DNA from: Favolaschia claudopus | Taxonomy: Eukaryota; Basidiomycota; Agaricomycetes; Agaricales; Mycenaceae | DNA length: 64,000 nucleotides | Assembly: GCA_037176885.1 (NCBI GenBank) | Contig: JAWWNJ010000045.1 | Coordinates: 744,001-808,000 of the forward strand | Direction: 5' to 3' | Part shown: positions 54,707 to 64,000 of the stretch, in pieces | Layout: each line of letters starts with the position of its first letter | Numbering within the stretch: the first letter of the stretch is position 1 | The notes under the pieces: generated by a model | What the model saw: the letters and a program-made list of their open reading frames with translations, nothing else | The model's database searches: none | What the model was told of the DNA's origin: nothing | Made by a program: the position numbers and the translations under genes

Positions 54707-57700
54707 ATGGAGGTCTCCCTCAACTCGCGTTCGGCGCGCGGGGCGCATAACGAATTCGGGGCACGACGAGGACGGAATAAACAATGGGTTGCTCCTGGCT
54801 CAGAGCAGCTTCCCCGGTCGGGTGCCACAACACCGGCACACGCTGAAACGGAGAGAAGAGAAGGCTTTCGTGGCCGTGGTCGCGGTCGGGGTCTTTCAAA
54901 CCCGCCGAGAACGAATGGAGCGTTTCAGCACGCGACGTCGAGCAACAATAGTCCTTCGGGAACACCCACAATATCAACAACTACGTTGGAGGACCCGGTT
55001 CTGGATACTCAGGAGGAGCGAGAGAAGTTTTGGCACGAGGTGTGTGGCTTCAACCCAATTTTGCACTTGATTTGCATCAGAGAGTTTGCGGTGAGCCACC
55101 AGTTGCACAGTCCTTCCTGTGCATGGCTTGGTGTGCTCTTCTTCCAGGGTAAGTAGGCGCGTTTCCTCTCTCTCATGAGCTTCAGTACTCATCAAAGTCG
55201 CAGTTGTGGGGCGGATAAACATTGGAACCGCAAACTCTCTATCAGAACAGACTGCTGGTTCACGCATTGATCATACGTCTTCCTGCAGTTGGTGAAGCAA
55301 CGCGAGATAGAACGCAAAACCGCGATTGCGGAGGGCAAAATGGACGATCCCAATGTTCCGAAGCGACTTGAGGACGCTATTTCCATCGTCGGTACCTGCA
55401 CAGATATGTGCCCTCGGTTTGAACGATATCGCAGAGAGAGGGAAAATAATTTGTATGACTGGGAGAAGGTGCGTGTGCGCAATCCAGTTGTGTTCAGTTC
55501 TGACCTCATGTAGATTCCTGGCACGAACCGTGTCGACCACAGCCGTGCAGTGAAAATGTACGAGCGTGCCGCAGGAGACAAGACGATTCCCTCTGACTTG
55601 AGGCCACCACTCATTCTCAAGGTAGACAGACGAATCCTTGAACAATTCGTATCTTAATCCTCGGGCAGCGAACGCTGGACTACTTATTTCACGACCTGAT
55701 CCCTCGCGGCGGGTTTTCAGCCACCTACACTTTCGTTCGAGACCGCTCTCGGGCCGTGCGCAATGACTTCACTATGCAACACGACACCGGCGCACTCGCG
55801 ATGGAGTGCCACGAGCGGTGTGCGCGGTTCCATATCCTTGCATTATTTTTGGAACGCGACCAAGAGGGTTTTTCTATTGCGCTCGAAGAGCAGCAGCTCA
55901 TGAACAGTACGTCGCTCGTCTGTTTTGCTTTTGCGCACTGTATTGACTTTTCTTAGCGCTGCAATCGCTGAAAGAATTCTACAACGACCAGCGAGGGGTG
56001 TATCAGTCGCCGGCAGAGCTGGAGATGCGCATATATCACCGGCTCATTCACATCCGCGACCAGGTCGAGCGACCGGAGCCCGTCCCCCTTCCTCAGGACA
56101 TCGCGGATCACCCAATGTACAAGCTCACCACCGCGTTCCGCGCCCATGTTCAGGAAAAGAGCAAGCCCATCACCAAGGCGTCAAAATTGCGTGTCGGCCC
56201 GGAGGGTATGGCCATTTTTGGGCAGCTCGCGGGGGAGATGATGGGTGGCGGGGAGGGGGGGAAGGGTATGGTCTTCCTCGTTGCTTGTCTACTTGAAAGA
56301 CTATTCGGGAAAGGCACGGTGGAGGATATCGAGGATATTCGAGGTGGAGAGAGTTTGGGAGATATCATCGATGGTACCACTGGAACCGGTGGCGCGGTAG
56401 ACGACACCCAAGCTTTCGTGGAGGAGGTCGCGGAAGATGAAGGGGACGAGCTGGACGACGGGATGACAGACGATGCAACTGATCAAGACGAGGGCGACGT
56501 AGGTGATGTCGATCAGGCTATGCAGTCTCCTGCTGCGATCAAGCCTAGCGCTTCAGGCTGGTTGGCACAGAATTTCGGTCCAACACCGGGTACATCTGTG
56601 TTCGGGCCTCCTTCGAGCACGGCCCCGCAACCCGCTTCCGCTTTCGCCAATCTTGGGGCTGCCGCGTCGCCGGGCAAAAGTGTCTTCGCATCCGCGTTTG
56701 CACCTGCGCCGAAATCCGTCTTCGCATCCTCCACTCCAAACCCCTTTGCCTCTACAGCCTTTCCCAATTCTTCGACGACAAATCTCAACGGATCAGTCAA
56801 ACCACCCCCGGGCAGTATGCAACCGCAGGCATCCACATCCTCGCCTGCTGCCACTAATGGATTTGCTGTCCCTCCCCGAGTTCAGAACAACCCTTTTGCT
56901 CAGAGCACAGCGCCGTCGCCCTTCGCACCCCCTTCTTCCTCCTCTCCGACACCCGTCACTGATACGACCCCACCGGCCAACATCTTCGCATCGTCCCCAA
57001 AACCATCGGACGGGGATCTTACTGACAAAGGAAAGGGCAAGGCGACTGGTTTCCCGTCATGGACAGCAACACCTTCAACTTCAACACTGAACGCTAAAGC
57101 CCCGGAATTTACGCCTCCTCCTTCGCTTTTGCAATCCGCCGCCACGAAACCTATCTTCGGTGTGACGCCAATACCTCTGTTCCCGGGGTCGACTTTGTCA
57201 GCGTCGTCCTCTTCGCTGCCCGCATTTACCACGCCGCCACCACCCAAACCTGCCCCTCCCTCGCTGACGAAGATCGACACCACCCCACCGGTAGCTGCTG
57301 CTGGACCTTCCAGTCCCATGACGCCCCGTATCCCACCACCGTTAGGTAGGGTGCAACCCATATCTCTACCCTCGACTCCTACCATTGGCAACTCCGTACC
57401 CGCGGCGTTGGCCACTCCCGACTCTGGATCGTTCATGATTGCACCACAGCCAACCAGAGCCGCCAACCCAATGCTCAGCCAGCTCAAGACCTCGGGTCTC
57501 AGCATGAGCCCAAGCGGCAGTGGCATGCTGAGTCCATTGGTACTGAGCAGTCCATCAATGGGACCATTGCGGACCCCGTCTTTCTCTCCCGTGAAGCCCA
57601 CCGCATCGGCATCGACGTCGGCAGGGATAGCCGTGCCGTTGCAGCCACCCTCGCCGCTTCGCATCAACGGAGATTTCAAGGGCAAGGGGAAAGCGACCGC

Positions 57701-59913
57701 TACGGTGCAGACGGAGGAGGAGTTGGAAGCGAAGGCGCTTGCGTTTGAGCAGACGGGGACAGTGATGCGGAGGTGTTTGGCGTTGTGGCAGAAGCGGACG
57801 ACAGATAGAGCGGAGTGGGCCGAGGCGTGTAGGCAGAGTGAGAAGTATTCAGAGAAGGTGAGGAAGGCAAGGGGGACGGAGAAGCGTGCGAGTCCGAATG
57901 GGGTGCGGGTGGAGAATCGGAGTAAACGAATGAAGTTGCTGGAGAATGGGCGGGCAGGGGAAGATTTTGATATGGGAGATGTGTCGGTGACGTCGGTGTC
58001 TTCGTCGATGAAGCGGTCGACGTTGCGGAAGAGGAAGTATGAGAGTCCTCGGACGGATGAGGCTTTGGCGAAGAGGTTCCAAGAGGTATTCAGCATTATT
58101 CTCAACCGCTTAATCCCTGTTCATTCTTTGCTTAGAATAAAGAGGAGCACGCACGACGCTGGGCTCGAGGGTCTTTCCTCCAGGTTACACGGTCCCACTT
58201 CAAAACCAAGTCCAAGTCGACAAAATCACCATCTTCGACCTTCTGGCGAATATGGCTATCTCTCAATCCAGAAACCGACGCCACCGCAATATGGCTGGAA
58301 TGCAAATTCGACGTCCCGGGCTCTGCAGGTCAATGGGAAACCGAAAATGTGTTTTCTATACCCATCGTTGCCAAGCCTCCGCCTCTAGCTCCCGACAAAC
58401 CTGTCGAGGAGGGATATCCCGGCGTCATTGTGTTTGAATGCACGCCTTTGGAGGGTGTGGATGATGATCTGGAGCGGTGTGTGTGCATCTGAGGATGTGT
58501 TGTTGTGGTCTTATTTTCCCTCGCAGCAAATACCGGATATTAGACGATTGTACAAGACTGCGCGATATCATCAATGCGCTTCCTGAAAACCGGCATTTCG
58601 TGCCTTCGTTGCTGTTGGTCGTTTGGGCGGCAGATGATGCCGACTCTGCTTCAGACACTACACTTCCCAAGGGCGATCTTTTGGATATGGTATGTCCTCG
58701 TGCTCAGCTTTCGTTCTTCTTTGCCGACGGATTGCGTTTCCAGGTCAACAAATTGCTCGCGGATTCTGTCATCTCGAGTTTCTGTGCATTTCGTGTCACT
58801 GCTACAACTACGGAGTTGGATCGAAAGTTCGAGGATGTTCTCAACCTCTTGCAGCTCGATGTTTGCGGTACACTTGTTCAATCGCTTACTTTGAGAGGTA
58901 CGCAAGCAGCGTAATAAACTGTGACGCACTCTAATATCTGTCTCAACAGATGTATTCAAAATATTTGATCCTGCATTCCATTCGTTCATCACGGAGTGGA
59001 TGAATAGCTGCAGCGTCACTGGACAGTGTAGGTTGCCTCCTCTTCTTCTGAGCTTCGATCTTGATCTTCGATTGCAGTTGACTGGACGCTCTATTGTCGA
59101 TTACTCGACGCTGCTGTCAATCTGCTAAATACGACTGCCTCGCTAGCAACCAGTTTATTGGGGATAGAGGCCGACAATCTGTCTTTACCTGCATTTCGAC
59201 CGGACTGGAACTGGGTTCGTGATAGCGAGTAGGTTTATCCCGTTTCTGTTCTTGTCGGGTTGTTCAAACCACCTTGCTAGCTCCACCTTCGAAGCCGTAG
59301 GGTCTTGGCTCGATAACCCACAGCTGAACACTCTCGCTGCGGGAGTCGTCGCGACAGATTTGCAATCACATCGAGAGATTGGTCGAGAGTTCCCTACCAC
59401 TGCTTTCGTCGACCATCTGCGCAGCCTTTCCCTTTACCAATGTGAAAATGGATTGGACAGAGATCAAACTTTCTTCGTCTCCACAAAAGCCATCCGTGCA
59501 GCGCTGGAGAAGCATGCCGAAGAGACCCAGCTTCGTAACACTGCCTTGACAGAGGCTCAAAGAATGAGCATGCGCAGATCCCCGAGGCGCCGCACTCGAA
59601 GTCTGTCTGAAGAGACAGAGGTCACAACGTGAGTACGGTGTCATTTGAATCGGCATGCAGCTTAAGACATGCAAATCGCAGGTCTTCGTACTTCAATAAA
59701 CGCCGGCGAATCTCATCCAATTTCGGAACTTCCACACAACCCAGTCCCTCATCGAGCCCTCCACAAGCGAATGGACGGACGACGCCGTCTCCGAGCAATA
59801 GCACGGTATCTTTGGCACAGACGGATTCGTCATCGGCGCCGCGAGTGACTATCGCGATGTTACGTGCATTGACGAAGGATGTAAAGAGCAGATACGGAAT
59901 GGCCAAACGATGA
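54707..59913 (+). CDS. SAC3: Sac3/GANP family mRNA-export protein, 1484 aa
   Basis: The scaffold of the TREX-2 complex at the nuclear pore, with partners Thp1, Sem1, Cdc31 and Sus1. Twelve exons: 54707-55039, 55289-55468, 55514-55621, 55669-55906, 55957-58085, 58136-58476, 58527-58689, 58744-58897, 58950-59027, 59078-59228, 59281-59628, 59682-59913. An RG-rich N-terminus (GFRGRGRGRGL) precedes the Sac3 core (IVGTCTDMCPRFERYRRE, TMQHDTGALAMECHERCARF, LHIRD-like helices). A linker of about 450 aa is rich in Pro/Ser and PFA/VFA repeats (SVFASSTPNPFAS), like nucleoporin-type sequence. The first intron is 249 nt, much longer than the rest. Confidence 0.95.
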
Positions 59914-60120
59914 TGCTCTATTCTAGTGTATATCTTATCTTGTATTGTAGTTAGCTGGCTCGTTGGGAACTGCTTTGCTGTGTTGTCTGCCTTTCCTTTT
60001 GCTGCTGGGATTTTGCTCGCCTAGTAAGTTACCTTCGGCCAGAGTTTCCTGTCACACATCAGAACCGTCACAGACGTCACAACTTTTTTCGACCAAATTT
60101 CGAGTTGAGCAGACGACGCC

Positions 60121-61438
60121 ATGTCCCGCTCCCTCTCCGCTCGCTGTCTCCACCGCACCGTGTTCCCCATACCCCCCTCGTTACCTCCTACGCCTTCGCG
60201 CTCTCTGCCAGGTATATAAGCTGCTAGAAGAAGAAATCCGCGACCACTAAATTTGTTTCAGGCCCGCGACACTACTCTTATGCCGCGCTCAAAAAACGGC
60301 CACAAGCCGCGTATTCCAGGCGTTCTGAAAACCTTCCTCCTACCTCCCGCGTAGTTCCTCACGAACCGGGCATACGGTTGCAGCAGGACCAAAGTTGGGG
60401 GCATTCACATTCGCCGTTAGACTCGTCGGAGCAGGGCTCGTTCCATAACGAGGCGGAGACCAGTAGGCGGCCACACGAGACAGAACGGGAGCCGAGGGAG
60501 CGGAGAACACGCGTGGGCGTCGCGTCACGCGGTTCTGACCAGCAGGGTGGGAGGGGAGAGAGCAGTCGAATTGCGCACCAGCGTCATACCAGTCGACCAG
60601 CGGTTGGACAGTTCCAACGAGCCGCTCCAGCTCGGTCGTCACCACCTCCACCTCGAAAGCCTGACCAGATTTTTGCGGAGCATTTAAACGGGCTCTTCCC
60701 ACCTTTAAATTTCCCACTAGAGCTGTCTGCGAGAGTGCTAACGCACGCAAGTCATCCTGCTGCATTTTACGGCCACAACGCTCAATTTTCATTCATCGGT
60801 GCGTTTACGCCGTGATGAGCTTTCCGAGTTCATACTAAGATTTCGTCCCAGGTCGGCGCGTGCTTGAAACATATCTCCTCCTCCTGCTTTCGTCATCTCC
60901 GCACCTAAAACCAGGCCATGACCTACAGGAGATCGTGGCGCGGGTACTGAATACTTATTTCTTGGGTGAGCACATTGGGTCAAAATGGGGTCTGGGGCGA
61001 GTCATGCGATGGACGCCGACCGTTGCTGCGTCAATGCTGGAAGAAGCACGCATAGACAAGCAAAAGGTTCTGAAGGATGTTGGGCTGTACAAAGTGCAAG
61101 GGGACGCAGCGACCGCCGTCGTGGGCGCCATTTTCCAGCAGTTTGTATGTCCCGACTTATTTCCCGTGTTTCTCGATGCTCATATGCGACATCAGGGAGC
61201 GTCAGTCGCTCATCGTGTTTTCCATACACGGGTACTCCCTCGTCTTTTACAGCCGCACGGCGGCCTCCCGACATGTTTCCATCCGGACGCGCACGACGCG
61301 TGTACACGCCTTGGCGGTGCCAACGGACCCCTCGTCTTGGGCTCTAGTGTGCCGCAGGCAGCACAGATTCGAGCATCGCACGATTCACCAGAGCAGAAAC
61401 AGCAATCTCTTACACCTCACTTAAACACTAATACATAG
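60121..61438 (+). CDS. Mitoribosomal RNase III-fold protein (mL57/mL44 type), 387 aa
   Basis: Exons 60121-60211, 60262-60798, 60852-61144 and 61196-61438. The N-terminus is rich in Arg/Ser without acids (MSRSLSARCLHRTVF), as in mitochondrial targeting peptides. After a disordered, charged stretch comes an RNase III-like fold (FPLELSARVLTHASHPAAF, FSFIGRRVLETYLLLLL, VGAIFQQFGASVAHRVFHTR). The catalytic acid signature of true RNase III (ERLEFLGD) is replaced, so it is probably structural, as in fungal mitoribosome large-subunit proteins. Which of the two yeast homologues it equals is not settled. Confidence 0.82.
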
Positions 61439-61619
61439 TAACGACATCTTTGTGCGGAATAAAAGTCTGACGAGACATCTAAGAGCTCAAAGCCTAGAAT
61501 AGTATCTTTATATTATCTTTGCACTCCGGGACCCACCTGCTACGACTCGCAAGCAACCTGCATTTGAAGAAATTCGCAGTCACAGCAGTGTCACATTGTT
61601 CAACTTTCTCACTCCTTCC

Positions 61620-62402
61620 ATGTCTCCTCCCGGTTTGCCGAGCGATCTGCGTGAGGTTGCCGCCTGGGGCTCGAGTTCGGACGATTGGTTTCCTCCTGCA
61701 GAAATTCGATACTATACCAACGCGTTTATTGTCAAAGATAACCGAATTTTGCTTGGGTATAAGAAGCGAGGCTTAGGCATAAACAAGTTGCGTTATTCGC
61801 TCGCGTCCAATGAAGAAATTTATGGTGTCTGCCAGGTACAACGGGTTCGGTAAGGATTCTCTATTTTCCAGCGCTTTTGTTGTCTAACGCCTTGTAGGTG
61901 GTAAAGTCGAACCTTCCGAAAGCCCTTTAGACGCGGCTCAACGTGAACTGCAGGTGCTTTGCCAGTGACCACTGAGACGCGTTTTCTTCGCTGATTCTCG
62001 ATCTGACGGATGCGACTACCCAGGAGGAAGCTGGAATCACAGCACCCTTAGCTCATGCGGGAACATTGCTGTTTGTCGTTCCCGGAGAAAAATGGGCGCA
62101 TATAGACATCTTTCGTGCGGAAGACTACACTGGAGCGATCACTGAGTGCTTTTCATGGCTCTATTGTGGAACAGCTGAATTATATGCTAACTGCGGCGCG
62201 AAGGTCAGATGAGATGCGGCCCGAATGGTTTGATAAAGACAACGTCCCGTTCGATAATATGTGGGAGTCTGACCGACATTGGCTACCTCTACTTCTTACC
62301 AATCAGCGCTTTTCTGCCCGCGCGGACTTTGTCAAGGAGGGTGAAAAGTATGTTCCCAGAAGGTGGTGGGTCGGAATCTCTGAACAATTGGCCATAATCT
62401 AA
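61620..62402 (+). CDS. MTH1-type Nudix hydrolase (8-oxo-dGTP diphosphatase), 185 aa
   Basis: Exons 61620-61786, 61836-61849, 61898-61953, 62024-62145 and 62204-62402. The Nudix box is rebuilt by splicing: GGKVEP, six residues, then AAQRELQEEAGI, matching GX5EX7REUXEEXGU. NAFIVKDNRILLGYKKRGLG and DEMRPEWF...VPFDNMWESDRHWLPLLL are MTH1 signatures. It cleans oxidised nucleotides from the pool. The second exon has only 14 nt. The C-terminal end may use another intron (GTATGT near 62349), so the last 18 residues are provisional. Confidence 0.9.
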
Positions 62403-62444
62403 GGCAAAAGGTAACAAAATGACCTGTCTCTACACCACATCGTT

Positions 62445-63914
62445 CTACTCAGCCAACGCTTTCTCTAGTAGCTCTGAGGCTATAGTCGCGGACCCCCATG
62501 AACTCTGGTAGCCGTATCCCCCGTGCCTGCAGGATCAATATGAGCAGGGGAGTATGCCTTCAAAGACATGGCTCACCCGTAGTTGAAAACAATGGGGACC
62601 TTCTTCTGATCTTGGGAATTGACCCACTCAACCTCGAGTCTGATCCCGCCCTTTCTTCCTGGTCGCAGTCCGCATCCTTCTTCAATGATTATCGGCTGAA
62701 GATCCTCCAGCACCGGCTCGCGCTGAGCCCGAACCTCAGGGGGAGCGAGCTCTGGGCAAAGCGCGAAACCGCGTCTTAAAATGTCCTCGGTCGTTTCGTG
62801 GCGCGGAACCGGGTACCTGGACCGTTGCGTCAACCAAGATTATTACGACGTCGACAATGACGACAAAACACTGACCAATCGTTCTCTACTTTAATGCCGC
62901 CAACCACGATCTGCGGTGCTTCAATAACTGTCAAGGGAAAGTATATACACTTGCCGCACATCACCGCTCCTACGTGGGATGATATATGTCCAGAGACCAA
63001 GCTTGCTACTGATAGTTCTACCGAACTTGATCCATGGCGCACGCAGTACCACGGTTTGACCGCGGATGGGGTATATGTCTTTGTCCTCCACACCTCCCAG
63101 AGTTCGGGCGCCAAGTCCTACACAGACGACCACCGCGGCGGGCGAAGCGAGGGTCTTGCGTCCACTGAATATTCCGGACCCTCCCTCGATGACTTGCGCA
63201 ATGTGCTGAACACTCCCTCGGACGATTGAACCTCCTGCCGCAAGAAAGCGCGACAAGAGATAATTGAGGTAGACCGGGCTGTCGATGGTAAGAGTTTTGA
63301 ACGAGATCCCCTCCACGCATTGCGGCGGCAAAGCGCTGGTCGGCAGCGCTTGATACTAGCTGCAGTCAGGCGCCTTACGAGTCGACGAAATTTGGAGGTC
63401 GGAAACGCACCTCTGGCATGACCTTCAGAACCTCGGGATTTGCCCTGCCCTCTGCGTAATATTCCTCCTGATGGATACGCAGAAAGCAGCCCTCTGCCGG
63501 TCCTCCCGGGGCCGATAGCTCCCACATTGTCTTGAATGTCTCTTGGTCCATTTCTAGAACTTCGTTATGAGCAAATCCTTGACCAGATTGGCCACATACT
63601 CTGTTGACGGACATCCGATCCAGCAAGGCTGACATGATGCGCTCCCTGATCAGAGAATTGATTGGATTTTGGACAGTAAGAATAGCCAACGCCGACTGGT
63701 ATCACTCACCGCCCAGTGGCTCGTGTACTTGATGCTCTTTGGATCGCTGGGTAGAGTTTCTGCAACTATTTCCACATGATATCCTCCTCTTTCTTGGATT
63801 CTGACGGCGGTGGTTAGACCCACCACGCCTGTCGGAGTTGATTGCAAGAACCCAAAGAAGGAAAGTGTAGCCCGCACCAGCACCGATTACCACGACTTGC
63901 TTCAGGTCTTGCAT
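62445..63914 (-). CDS. D-amino-acid oxidase (FAD), 362 aa
   Basis: Oxidatively deaminates D-amino acids to 2-oxo acids, ammonia and H2O2. Eight exons: 63914-63878, 63828-63710, 63645-63609, 63553-63411, 63355-62960, 62910-62876, 62816-62577 and 62526-62445. The FAD motif VVVIGAGVVGLTTAVR opens the protein. SHWAGAHHVSL, VCVGLGARTLGG, YPIRGQTVVLRAPW, TYIIPRRSGD and the C-terminal NYGHGGYGYQSSWGSA are family blocks. The C-terminus reads KALAE, without the peroxisomal SKL-type tail usual in fungal DAO. It converges on the Nudix gene, with stops 42 bp apart. Confidence 0.95.
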
Positions 63915-64000
63915 TGGGGGCGGAGGAGGTGGTTGGAGACTCTGAGATCGTCAGAGATAGTGGTGAGAGACTAGCGATTTGCCGGCGGGGAACCGGTGCA

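Noticed and set aside
1..64000. Bacterial-type systems (CRISPR, operons, attachment sites, riboswitches)
   Set aside because: Intron-dense eukaryotic DNA. No regularly spaced repeats or ribosome-binding patterns were seen.

Overview
The window is nuclear DNA of a filamentous basidiomycete, most likely an agaric (Agaricomycetes). Almost every gene is cut by many GT-AG introns of about 45-70 nt with CTNA-type branch sites. Spliced proteins match fungal families (Sac3, Ole1-type desaturase, Pup1, Dpb11/Rad4-type BRCT protein, neutral ceramidase). There is an F-box/LRR expansion, and the mobile elements (a self-priming LTR element and a Helitron/Helentron) are eukaryotic. There are no operons, ribosome-binding sites, CRISPR arrays, rRNA or tRNA genes that I can see. 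I rebuilt gene models by hand from splice signals and reading phase. Every model given closes in frame, but none has transcript support.

Layout. (1) 1-1484: a short LTR retroelement whose only protein has a KH RNA-binding domain. Its leader looks self-primed (Tf1/sushi style), and its 5' LTR is cut by the window edge. (2) 1934-13365: six F-box/LRR-like genes, five on the minus strand and one on the plus strand. One carries a tandemly duplicated first exon plus intron. (3) 13863-16982: a 21-exon secreted neutral ceramidase. (4) 17928-19750: a divergent pair made of an unrecognised protein and a nucleotidyltransferase-like protein. (5) About 19.8-27.6 kb: a Helitron-superfamily element with an intact protein of about 2200 aa. 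It is flanked by a 13-bp inverted repeat arranged as in Helentrons. (6) 27829-45763: dense housekeeping and metabolic genes: aldehyde dehydrogenase, proteasome beta-2, flavin monooxygenase, epsin, an NTF2-like protein, a TopBP1/Dpb11-like BRCT protein, a hotdog thioesterase, a secreted EEP nuclease/phosphatase with a lectin-like tail, and a delta-9 desaturase. (7) 46419-49515: a tandem pair of NmrA-family genes with identical exon structure. (8) 50479-63914: an unrecognised protein, a SnoaL-like protein, a decayed gene fragment, Sac3, a mitoribosomal RNase III-fold protein, an MTH1-type Nudix hydrolase and a D-amino-acid oxidase.

How the genes fit together. Sac3 serves mRNA export, epsin endocytosis, Pup1 protein turnover, and the Dpb11-like protein replication and checkpoint control. 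Ceramidase and desaturase act on lipids. ALDH, FMO, the NmrA pair and DAO are redox enzymes. Several neighbours are divergent pairs with short shared promoters (ALDH/PUP1, epsin/NTF2-like, BRCT/thioesterase, unknown/NTase). The accessory, fast-evolving part is 1-27.6 kb. The rest reads as ordinary core genome with local duplication.
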